Below, in pieces: positions 1 through 6,087 of a DNA stretch of 6,087 nt. The position numbers and the translations under genes were made by a program. The notes beneath the pieces were generated by a model that was not told the origin of the DNA, searched no databases, and saw nothing but the letters and a program-made list of their open reading frames with translations. Source of the DNA: Chlamydiota bacterium (GTDB lineage: Bacteria > Chlamydiota > Chlamydiia > Chlamydiales > Rhabdochlamydiaceae); assembly GCA_027348355.1 (NCBI GenBank), contig DAIEPN010000214.1, forward strand, positions 1 to 6,087. Direction: 5' to 3'. Every line of letters starts with the position of its first letter. The first letter of the stretch is position 1.

Positions 1-2045
1 AAAGAGATGACCAGTTCACCTATCTAGGACTGCAGACCCTCTATGATCGCTACTTCATCCATGAAGAAAAGAGAAAATTAGAAACTCCCCAGATTTTCTG
101 GATGCGTGTTGCTATGGGCTTAGCGATTAATGAAGAGCACAAAAATGAAAGAGCCATCGAATTCTATCATATGCTCTCTAGATTTTACTATACATCAAGC
201 ACTCCGACACTCTTCAACTCAGGAACGCTTCATCCCCAGCTCAGCTCTTGCTACCTCTCGACTGTAATGGATGATCTTTCCAACATCTTTAAAATCGTAG
301 CCGATGATGCACAACTTTCTAAATGGGCAGGTGGAATTGGTAACGACTGGACAAACGTAAGAGCCACCGGCTCTCGTATCAAAGGAACCAACGGACAGAG
401 CCAAGGGGTCATTCCTTTCCTCAAAGTTGCCAATGATACCGCTGTAGCAGTAAACCAAGGTGGAAAAAGAAAAGGAGCTATGTGCGCTTATCTAGAAACA
501 TGGCATCTAGACATCGAAGATTTCTTAGAACTACGAAAAAATACTGGTGATGAAAGAAGACGTACTCACGACATGAACACAGCGAATTGGATCCCTGATC
601 TGTTCATGAAAAGAGTCTCGTCTAACAGCATGTGGACTCTATTTAGCCCAGCTGACACAAAAGATCTTCATGACCTATACGGAAAAGCTTTCGAACTTCG
701 CTATGAAGAATATGAGAAGATGGCAGACCAAGGTAAAATTAAACTGTTTAAGAAAATTGAAGCCGTACAACTCTGGCGCAAAATCCTAAGCATGCTCTTC
801 GAAACAGGACATCCTTGGATCACATTCAAAGATCCATCTAATATCAGATCGCCACAAGATCATATTGGAGTTGTTCATAGCTCGAACCTCTGCACAGAGA
901 TTTTGCTTAACACTTCTATCGAAGAAACAGCTGTTTGTAACTTAGGATCTGTCAATTTGGTCAAACACATGACAGACAAAGGTCTCGATGAGAAAAAACT
1001 AGCCTCTACAATCCGTACTGCTATCCGTATGCTCGATAACGTGATCGATATTAATTTCTATCCAATCCCTGAAGCGAAAAATGCAAACCTAAGACATCGT
1101 CCAGTAGGTCTCGGACTTATGGGATTCCAAGATGCCCTTTATATGCAAAATATCAGCTACGCAAGTCACGAAGCTGTAGAATTTGCAGATAAGAGCATGG
1201 AGATGATTTCTTACTATGCGATCTTAGCATCAAGTGAACTTGCTAAAGAACGGGGCGCATACCAATCTTATAAAGGTTCCAAATGGGACAGAGGACTTCT
1301 TCCGATCGACACAATCGATCTCTTAGAAAAAGAAAGAGGAATGCCTGTAGATGTTGACCGCAGCACAAGCTTAGATTGGAACATTGTGCGCGAGTCCGTT
1401 AAAAAATACGGTATGCGCAATAGCAACACCATGGCGATTGCTCCTACTGCGACAATCTCTAATATCACTGGTGTGACACAATCAATTGAGCCGATGTACA
1501 AACATCTCTTTGTTAAGTCAAACTTATCTGGAGAATTTACAATCCCGAATACTTTCTTGGTAGACAAGCTCAAAGCAATTGGGATGTGGGATAAAGACAT
1601 GCTTGATGATTTAAAATACTTTGATGGCTCTATCACAGAGATCGATAGAGTTCCTACGGAGCTTAAGCACATTTTCTTAACTTCCTTTGAAATTGATCCA
1701 GAATGGATCATTGAATGCGCAAGCAGAAGACAAAAATGGATAGATATGGGCCAATCCCTCAACATGTACCTTGCAGAAGCAAGTGGAAAGAAGCTGCATC
1801 AAATGTATCTCCTTTCTTGGACAAAAGGATTAAAAACAAATTACTATTTACGAACCCTTGCCGCTACGCAAATTGAAAAATCTACAACTGATGTCAATAA
1901 ACGTGGATTACAACCTCGATGGATGAAAAACAAATCAGCATCAAGCAATATCCAAGTTGATAGACAAGAAGAAGCGCAAGCCAGACCTCCCAAACCCATG
2001 CCGAAGGCTTGTAGTTTGGAAGAGGGCTGCGAGAGTTGTCAATAA
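1..2045 (+). CDS. nrdA: Ribonucleoside-diphosphate reductase, large (alpha, R1) subunit, 5'-truncated by the window edge
   Basis: Catalytic subunit of class I ribonucleotide reductase, which reduces ribonucleoside diphosphates to deoxyribonucleotides in the cytoplasm together with NrdB. The reading frame is open from base 3, and the 33 codons before the Met at 102 ([17 protein letters not shown]...) are conserved R1 sequence, so that Met is internal and the real start is upstream. Counting from that Met, the active site is complete: Cys50 in LSSCYLS and Cys279 in AVCNLGS form the redox pair, and NLCTE (Asn262, Cys264, Glu266) holds the thiyl-radical cysteine and its partners. The substrate phosphate loop [10 protein letters not shown] starts near residue 448, and Tyr581-Tyr582 relay the radical from R2. 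The tail ends CESCQ, with Cys643 and Cys646 as the swinging thiol pair that re-reduces the active site; Cys637 lies nearby. E. coli NrdA has 761 residues. Chlamydial NrdA is longer, from memory about 1,050, because of extra N-terminal ATP-cone domains, which would lie outside this window. nrdB follows after 28 bases, so the two are almost certainly one operon. Identification is secure. Confidence 0.97.
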   Translation, partial: RDDQFTYLGLQTLYDRYFIHEEKRKLETPQIFWMRVAMGLAINEEHKNERAIEFYHMLSRFYYTSSTPTLFNSGTLHPQLSSCYLSTVMDDLSNIFKIVADDAQLSKWAGGIGNDWTNVRATGSRIKGTNGQSQGVIPFLKVANDTAVAVNQGGKRKGAMCAYLETWHLDIEDFLELRKNTGDERRRTHDMNTANWIPDLFMKRVSSNSMWTLFSPADTKDLHDLYGKAFELRYEEYEKMADQGKIKLFKKIEAVQLWRKILSMLFETGHPWITFKDPSNIRSPQDHIGVVHSSNLCTEILLNTSIEETAVCNLGSVNLVKHMTDKGLDEKKLASTIRTAIRMLDNVIDINFYPIPEAKNANLRHRPVGLGLMGFQDALYMQNISYASHEAVEFADKSMEMISYYAILASSELAKERGAYQSYKGSKWDRGLLPIDTIDLLEKERGMPVDVDRSTSLDWNIVRESVKKYGMRNSNTMAIAPTATISNITGVTQSIEPMYKHLFVKSNLSGEFTIPNTFLVDKLKAIGMWDKDMLDDLKYFDGSITEIDRVPTELKHIFLTSFEIDPEWIIECASRRQKWIDMGQSLNMYLAEASGKKLHQMYLLSWTKGLKTNYYLRTLAATQIEKSTTDVNKRGLQPRWMKNKSASSNIQVDRQEEAQARPPKPMPKACSLEEGCESCQ

Positions 2046-2060
2046 TACAAAAAAATAAAA

Positions 2061-2067
2061 AGAAAGG
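2061..2067 (+). promoter_or_regulatory. Ribosome binding site of nrdB
   Basis: AGAAAGG, six bases before the ATG at 2074, sits in an otherwise A-rich 28-base gap after the nrdA stop. It is a good partial Shine-Dalgarno match at normal spacing and supports the 2074 start. No promoter or terminator is apparent in the gap, which fits co-transcription with nrdA. Confidence 0.75.
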
Positions 2068-2073
2068 TTACCT

Positions 2074-3135
2074 ATGCTTAGTTTCGATGAATTAGACACG
2101 CAAAAAGATGATAAAACCACCTCCAAGCGAGTGAAAGTCAGTGAAAAAAGACTGATCAATAACAACCAAGTCGATGTGAACCAGCTCATGCCCTTAAAAT
2201 ATAAATGGGCATGGGAACATTACATCAACGGCTGCGCAAACCACTGGATGCCGACTGAAGTGCCGATGAGCAAAGATATTGAAATGTGGAAGAACGGCGG
2301 CCTTACCGATGATGAAAAACGTGTGATCATGAGAAATTTGGGCTTCTTTAGTACAGCTGAAAGCTTAGTTGGTAACAATATCGTACTCGCTATCTTTAAG
2401 CATATTACCAACCCGGAAGCTCGTCAATACTTGCTAAGACAAGCATTTGAAGAAGCGATCCATACACACACGTTCCATTACATTGTTGAATCCTTAGCCC
2501 TTGACCAAGGAGAGGTTTTCAACATGTATAATGAGGTCAACTCAATCAATCAGAAAGATATGTTTGAGATGGAGCTTACAAGTGCCCTTGTTGCTGACAA
2601 CTTTACTACAAATACAGTTGAAGGCGCTCAAAAGTTTCTCGAAAACTTGATTGGTTTCTACATCATTATGGAAGGGATTTTCTTCTATAGTGGTTTTGTG
2701 ATGATCCTCTCTTTCCACAGACAGAACAAAATGACAGGGATTGGAGAGCAGTTCCAATACATTCTCCGCGACGAGACGATCCACTTAAACTTTGGTATCG
2801 ACCTCATTAACTCGATCAAAGAAGAAAATCCAAATCTCTGGACTGAGAGTTTCCAAAACCACATTGTAGACTTAATTAAAAAAGCAGTTGAGCTAGAGAT
2901 CCAATATGCGCAAGACTGCCTTCCAAAAGGGATTTTAGGTCTCACAGCTCCAATGTTCCGCGAATATGTGCAATACATTGCAGATAGACGTCTAGAAAGG
3001 ATCGGTCTAAAAGCCCAATATAAATCAAAGAATCCATTCCCATGGATGAGCGAGACAATTGACTTAGGAAAAGAAAAGAACTTTTTCGAGACAAGAGTCA
3101 CAGAATACCAATCTTCAGGAAACCTTAGCTGGTAG
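2074..3135 (+). CDS. nrdB: Ribonucleoside-diphosphate reductase, small (beta, R2) subunit, class Ic type with Phe at the radical site
   Basis: Radical-generating subunit of class I ribonucleotide reductase, 353 residues, partner of the NrdA just upstream. The six metal ligands are visible: Glu96 (FFSTAES), Glu127 and His130 (FEEAIHTH), Glu200 (IIMEG), Glu234 and His237 (RDETIH). The radical site, four residues after His130 and Tyr122 in E. coli, is Phe134. With Glu rather than Asp as the first ligand, this is the signature of the C. trachomatis R2 (class Ic), which uses a Mn(IV)/Fe(III) cofactor in place of a tyrosyl radical. The electron-transfer residues are also present: Trp58, Tyr136, Tyr229 and, in the C-terminal tail that docks on R1, Tyr345. 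All these positions are shifted by +7 from the C. trachomatis numbering I remember (346 residues); the extra residues lie in the variable N-terminus before [16 protein letters not shown]. The start is supported by the AGAAAGG site. The Mn/Fe assignment is inferred from the residues. A strong terminator follows the stop codon. Confidence 0.97.
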   Translation: MLSFDELDTQKDDKTTSKRVKVSEKRLINNNQVDVNQLMPLKYKWAWEHYINGCANHWMPTEVPMSKDIEMWKNGGLTDDEKRVIMRNLGFFSTAESLVGNNIVLAIFKHITNPEARQYLLRQAFEEAIHTHTFHYIVESLALDQGEVFNMYNEVNSINQKDMFEMELTSALVADNFTTNTVEGAQKFLENLIGFYIIMEGIFFYSGFVMILSFHRQNKMTGIGEQFQYILRDETIHLNFGIDLINSIKEENPNLWTESFQNHIVDLIKKAVELEIQYAQDCLPKGILGLTAPMFREYVQYIADRRLERIGLKAQYKSKNPFPWMSETIDLGKEKNFFETRVTEYQSSGNLSW

Positions 3136-3144
3136 TCAGTTTTG

Positions 3145-3188
3145 GAGAGCTTTCTATTTCTAGAAAGCTCTCGTTTTCTATTTTATTT
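3145..3188 (+). terminator. Rho-independent terminator of the nrdAB operon
   Basis: A perfect 12-bp inverted repeat, GAGAGCTTTCTA (3145-3156) and TAGAAAGCTCTC (3161-3172), encloses a TTTC loop. After one G comes a T-rich tail (TTTTCTATTTTATTT) ending at 3188. It begins 10 bases after the nrdB stop codon, the expected place for an intrinsic terminator ending the nrdA-nrdB transcript. The stem is only moderately G+C-rich, but its length and perfection make it convincing. On the minus strand the flank (CCAAAACTG) has only a short U-run, so activity in that direction would be weaker. Confidence 0.9.
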
Positions 3189-3191
3189 CCG

Positions 3192-3226
3192 AAAAAAGCA
3201 AATTAAATTGTAAAAATTACTAAAAA
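3192..3226. other. Phased A-tracts, predicted curved DNA upstream of the peptidase promoter
   Basis: A-runs lie at 3192-3197, 3205-3207, 3212-3216 and 3222-3226. Their centres are about 8-11 bases apart, close to one helical turn, which is the arrangement that gives intrinsic DNA bending. The block lies about 33-67 bases before the -35 element at 3259. It may act as an upstream promoter element or a nucleoid-protein site, or may simply reflect A+T-rich intergenic sequence. The positions are observed; the bending and any role are inferred. Confidence 0.4.
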
Positions 3227-3258
3227 CATCTCTTATTTTCGCAAGACAGCCTAAAGAC

Positions 3259-3287
3259 TTGACCATTTTCAACATCTAGTCGATAAT
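3259..3287 (+). promoter_or_regulatory. Sigma70-type (chlamydial sigma66) promoter for the M16 peptidase gene
   Basis: TTGACC (3259-3264; five of six match TTGACA) and GATAAT (3282-3287; five of six match TATAAT) are separated by exactly 17 bases, the optimal spacer for the housekeeping sigma factor. Transcription would begin near 3294, leaving a leader of about 65 bases before the ATG at 3359. It lies after the nrdAB terminator and before the next gene, as expected for an independent transcription unit. No extended -10 TG is present. No repressor operator could be recognised. Confidence 0.72.
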
Positions 3288-3301
3288 TTCAATTAGGCCA
3301 C

Positions 3302-3320
3302 GGAAGAGAATTCTCCTTCC
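3302..3320 (+). other. Hairpin in the predicted 5' leader of the peptidase mRNA
   Basis: GGAAGAG (3302-3308) can pair with CTC (3313-3315) and TTCC (3317-3320) across a single bulged C at 3316, leaving an AATT loop. The inner GAGAATTCTC (3306-3315) is a perfect 10-base palindrome. It begins roughly 8 bases after the predicted transcription start. It has no T-tract, so it is not a terminator. A 5' stabilising stem or a dimeric-protein binding site is possible; chance is also possible in so short a repeat. Confidence 0.35.
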
Positions 3321-3358
3321 CCATTCGAAAGTAAAAAATTAACCCTTGATCAGAGTAC

Positions 3359-6087
3359 ATGAAAACCACTTCTTCTTTTTTACGAAACAAAGGCGAATCC
3401 TACAATAACTTCACTGTAACCAAAATTCTAGAGATCCAAGAGCTGAACTGCGTATTAAGAGAACTCACTCATATTCCAAGCGGCGCACAAGTTCTTCATA
3501 TTGAGAATGAAGATCCAGAAAACCTATTCTGTTTATCTTTTAGAACACTTCCCTATAGCTCGAATGGTGTTGCACATATTTTGGAACATACTGTTCTTTG
3601 TGGATCAAGAAAATTTCCTGTGAAAGATCCGTTTTTTGCCATGTCAAGAAGAAGCTTAAATACGTTTATGAACGCACTGACCGGGACAGATTTTACATGC
3701 TATCCAGCGGCTTCACAGGTAGAGAAGGATTTCTATAATCTTTTTGAAGTTTACATTGACGCAGTTTTTCACCCGAAATTACCAGAACTTAGTTTTCTGC
3801 AAGAAGGACATCGTTTGGAATTTGCTACACCGGACGATCCAAGCAGTCCCTTAGAATTCAAAGGAATCGTCTTCAACGAAATGAAAGGGGCCCTTTCTTC
3901 GGCAGATAGCAGGCTATGGCATAGCATGCTCGAAAAACTTCTACCTGATACAACCTATAGTTATAACTCGGGAGGAGATCCCAAAGATATTCCTTCTTTG
4001 ACGTATGCGCAGCTGATCGAATTTCATGAAACATACTACCACCCAAGCAGATGTCTTTTCTTCTTTTACGGAAATCTCCCATTAAAAAAACATCTAGATT
4101 TCATTGCTGAAAAAGCATTGAAGGGGGTGCTCCCAACTCCACCTATTCCTGAAATCCCTCTACAGAAGAGATTTACAAAACCTGTTTACGCAGAAGTACC
4201 CTATCCTGCGCAAGAAATGGAAGAATCCTCAACACAGCCTATCGTAGCTTTTGGTTTTTTAACAACACCCTTAAAAAACCAAGAGGAAGTGCTAGCCTTG
4301 ATGCTTCTCGACTCCATTCTTATGGACACCGATGCATCTTTACTTCAAAAGAAACTAATAGATTCTAAACTGTGCATCCATGCCGAAGCGTATATCGATG
4401 CTGATATGAACGAAATCCCTTATATCCTCGTATGTAAAGGATGTGAGGAAAAAAACGTCGAAAAACTGCAAAAGCATATATGGAAATCACTTGAAGAGAT
4501 TGTAGCCGAAGGGATCTCCTTAGAGCTGATTGAATCTTCTTTGCATCAACTTGAATTTTCTCGTACCGAAATTTCCGGAGATCATAATCCCTTTGGTCTC
4601 ACACTCTTTATGCGAGCTGCTTTAGCAAAGCAGCATGGCTGCCCTCCAGAAAATGCGTTGACCATACATGCCCTTTTCGACAAACTCCTTAAAGATGCTA
4701 AAGATCCCTCTTATTTACCCGGGCTTATAAAAAAATACTTTTTAGAGAATCCGCATTTTGTACGGCTGGTCATGCTCCCAGACCCAAATCTGGCTACAAA
4801 AGAACTAGAAGAAGAAAAGAAGCTTTTAGAAGAAATACAAAGCAAGCTGTCTGAAAAAGATGCAGAAAATATTATTAAACAAACGCAGGAACTAGATAAG
4901 TATCAAATTCAAACGCAAAATCAGGCAATTGACTGTCTTCCCAAAATAGATCTGAAAGATGTCCCATTATATGGCAGACATTTTTCTCTTTCCCATCACA
5001 AAAATGAAACGTTAGAAGTTTTTCATCATGACTGTTTCACAAACCAAATCCTATATGCTGATTTGATTTTCCCTCTTCCTGACATCGCAGAAGAAGATCT
5101 ATGCTACTTACAACTTTTTATTTCCCTCCTGCCAGAACTAGGAGTGGGAAAAAGAGATTATGAAGAAAACCTCTCCTATGTACACGCTCATACAGGTGGA
5201 ATTAGCGCTTTTACAAGTACATATCCTCTTGTCATCGATTCTCGTAAAATGGCTCCCGCTCTACATATCAGAGGAAAGTCTCTCTATCGCAATGTGGATA
5301 AATTCTTCTCTTTACTTAAAGAAACTGCTACCTCTCTTCGTTGTGACGAGGAAGAAAGGATTGAAGAACTTCTCCTGCAGCTCTACACAATGCTTGAAGA
5401 CAAACTCAATCGCAATGCATTAAAATACGCAGTTCAAGTTGCCTTTAGTGGACAGTCCGTTACAGGAAAAATTTTTAATAGTTGGTATGGACTTGATTAT
5501 TTTACTTTTCTTAGAGAGATTACAAATAACTTAGACACCTCCCTTCCTAAGGTGATTGAAAAGTTCTCGTTCCTTCGCGAGCACTTGCTCTGCTTAGAAA
5601 AACCACACCTTGTTCTTAGCTGCGACCAAGAGATCTACAAAGCTCTAGAAAAAGCGCATTTTTATGGACTTCTTGATTTACCTCAAAAGAAATACACTCC
5701 TTGGAAAGGAGACTATAAGCTTCCGATCGTTCCTTCTCAGTTGCGTCCTATTAGTGCTCCTGTTGCTTTCAACGTACAAGCACTGCAAACAATAGGATAT
5801 ATTCATCCGGAATCTCCAACACTTAGTGTTGCAACCCATCTTTTCGAAAATACGATCCTCCATCACGAGATCCGAGAAAAAGGTGGAGCCTATGGAGCTG
5901 GAACAAGTTACAGCTCTATATCTGGAAAGTTCTATCTTTTTTCATACCGTGATCCACACATTGTCCGATCTTTAGACATTTTTCAAAATTCTGCAACTGC
6001 CATATCTAAACAGCAGTTCACAGATAAAGATGTGGAAGAAGCTAAACTGAATGCAATTCAACAGCTCGACACTCCCACAAATCCAGG
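3359..6087 (+). CDS. M16-family zinc metallopeptidase, presequence protease (PreP/PITRM1/Cym1) type, 3'-truncated by the window edge
   Basis: Predicted cytoplasmic oligopeptidase that degrades short unstructured peptides inside a closed chamber, as PreP does in mitochondria and plastids. The frame is open for 909 codons to the window end; relatives have about 970-1,040 residues, so only the C-terminus is missing. The inverted zinc motif HILEH (His73, catalytic Glu76, His77) starts at 3575, and the third zinc ligand is Glu174 in VFNEMKG, 97 residues after His77. Conserved PreP stretches follow: SGGDP (204-208) and FYGN (236-239). A charged helical segment near 480-525 matches the linker between the two halves. 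The second half lacks a zinc site, as is usual, and keeps the Arg839/Tyr845 pair (REKGGAYG) that contacts substrate. There is no signal peptide or membrane segment. ATG 3359 is the only sensible start: an in-frame TGA lies at 3347-3349, and the next Met falls after the zinc motif. The ribosome binding site is weak (AGAG at 3352-3355, too close). From memory the Chlamydia counterpart is called ptr; the insulin-degrading/pitrilysin branch is less likely given the PreP motifs. Confidence 0.93.
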   Translation, partial: MKTTSSFLRNKGESYNNFTVTKILEIQELNCVLRELTHIPSGAQVLHIENEDPENLFCLSFRTLPYSSNGVAHILEHTVLCGSRKFPVKDPFFAMSRRSLNTFMNALTGTDFTCYPAASQVEKDFYNLFEVYIDAVFHPKLPELSFLQEGHRLEFATPDDPSSPLEFKGIVFNEMKGALSSADSRLWHSMLEKLLPDTTYSYNSGGDPKDIPSLTYAQLIEFHETYYHPSRCLFFFYGNLPLKKHLDFIAEKALKGVLPTPPIPEIPLQKRFTKPVYAEVPYPAQEMEESSTQPIVAFGFLTTPLKNQEEVLALMLLDSILMDTDASLLQKKLIDSKLCIHAEAYIDADMNEIPYILVCKGCEEKNVEKLQKHIWKSLEEIVAEGISLELIESSLHQLEFSRTEISGDHNPFGLTLFMRAALAKQHGCPPENALTIHALFDKLLKDAKDPSYLPGLIKKYFLENPHFVRLVMLPDPNLATKELEEEKKLLEEIQSKLSEKDAENIIKQTQELDKYQIQTQNQAIDCLPKIDLKDVPLYGRHFSLSHHKNETLEVFHHDCFTNQILYADLIFPLPDIAEEDLCYLQLFISLLPELGVGKRDYEENLSYVHAHTGGISAFTSTYPLVIDSRKMAPALHIRGKSLYRNVDKFFSLLKETATSLRCDEEERIEELLLQLYTMLEDKLNRNALKYAVQVAFSGQSVTGKIFNSWYGLDYFTFLREITNNLDTSLPKVIEKFSFLREHLLCLEKPHLVLSCDQEIYKALEKAHFYGLLDLPQKKYTPWKGDYKLPIVPSQLRPISAPVAFNVQALQTIGYIHPESPTLSVATHLFENTILHHEIREKGGAYGAGTSYSSISGKFYLFSYRDPHIVRSLDIFQNSATAISKQQFTDKDVEEAKLNAIQQLDTPTNP

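Noticed and set aside
102..104. ATG at 102 as the true start of nrdA
   Set aside because: The frame stays open to the window edge and the 33 upstream codons encode conserved R1 sequence, so this Met is internal.
1268..1765. Open frame of 165 codons on the minus strand
   Set aside because: It lies wholly inside nrdA antisense, and its product shows no recognisable domain; conserved NrdA residues explain the sequence.
2479..2481. Tyr136 as a displaced radical tyrosine that would make NrdB an ordinary class Ia enzyme
   Set aside because: The spacing Glu+3 His+4 to the radical position lands on Phe134. Tyr136 aligns with C. trachomatis Tyr129, an electron-transfer residue, not the radical site.
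2685..3101. Open frame of 138 codons on the minus strand
   Set aside because: It is antisense to conserved nrdB, including metal-ligand codons, and has no recognisable motif.
3208..3236. Second promoter candidate (TTGTAA ... TCTTAT)
   Set aside because: The spacing is 17 but the -10 match is poor, and the TTGACC/GATAAT pair just downstream is far better.
3136..3358. Small RNA or short coding gene in the intergenic region
   Set aside because: Apart from the terminator, promoter elements and leader hairpin I see no start codon with a ribosome site and no second terminator that would close an RNA gene.
3873..4082. Small minus-strand open frames in the peptidase gene (also 5678-5866)
   Set aside because: Both are antisense to conserved peptidase segments, with no promoter or ribosome site seen.
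5160..5423. Open frame of 87 codons on the plus strand
   Set aside because: It is out of frame inside the M16 peptidase gene, whose own frame is uninterrupted and conserved here.

Overview
The window reads as a stretch of chromosome from a member of the Chlamydiae, most likely an environmental (Parachlamydia/Waddlia/Simkania-type) lineage rather than Chlamydia itself. The main evidence is the small subunit of ribonucleotide reductase. It follows the Chlamydia trachomatis R2 protein, as I remember it, almost residue for residue through its core, and it carries the chlamydial hallmark: phenylalanine where most class I enzymes have the radical tyrosine. The sequence is A+T-rich and all genes lie on the plus strand. 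I see no mobile element, tRNA, rRNA or CRISPR. The genus is not determined.

Layout: (1) 1-2045, the 3' part of nrdA, the large catalytic subunit. Its start lies upstream of the window, and about 680 residues are visible, including every catalytic cysteine and the C-terminal redox tail. (2) A 28-base A-rich gap with a ribosome binding site, then nrdB (2074-3135), complete. (3) A perfect 12-bp hairpin with a T-rich tail (3145-3188) ends the nrdAB transcript. (4) A 223-base intergenic region (3136-3358) holds that terminator, a run of helically phased A-tracts, a near-consensus housekeeping promoter (TTGACC, 17 bp, GATAAT) and a short hairpin in the predicted 5' leader. (5) 3359-6087, the first 909 codons of a large M16-family zinc metallopeptidase of the presequence-protease (PreP/PITRM1/Cym1) type, which runs off the right edge.

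Functionally, NrdA and NrdB together make the class I ribonucleotide reductase that supplies dNTPs. NrdB generates the oxidant, predicted here to be a Mn/Fe cofactor of class Ic, and passes it along a chain of aromatic residues to the NrdA active-site cysteine. All of those residues can be located. The M16 peptidase is a separate transcription unit with its own promoter. It probably degrades short peptides in the cytoplasm and has no obvious functional link to nucleotide reduction.

I found no wholly new system. The points most worth a second look are the class Ic signature with a His beside the Phe site, the well-formed regulatory stretch before the peptidase gene, the close likeness of that peptidase to mitochondrial PreP, and a gene order that seems to differ from Chlamydia.
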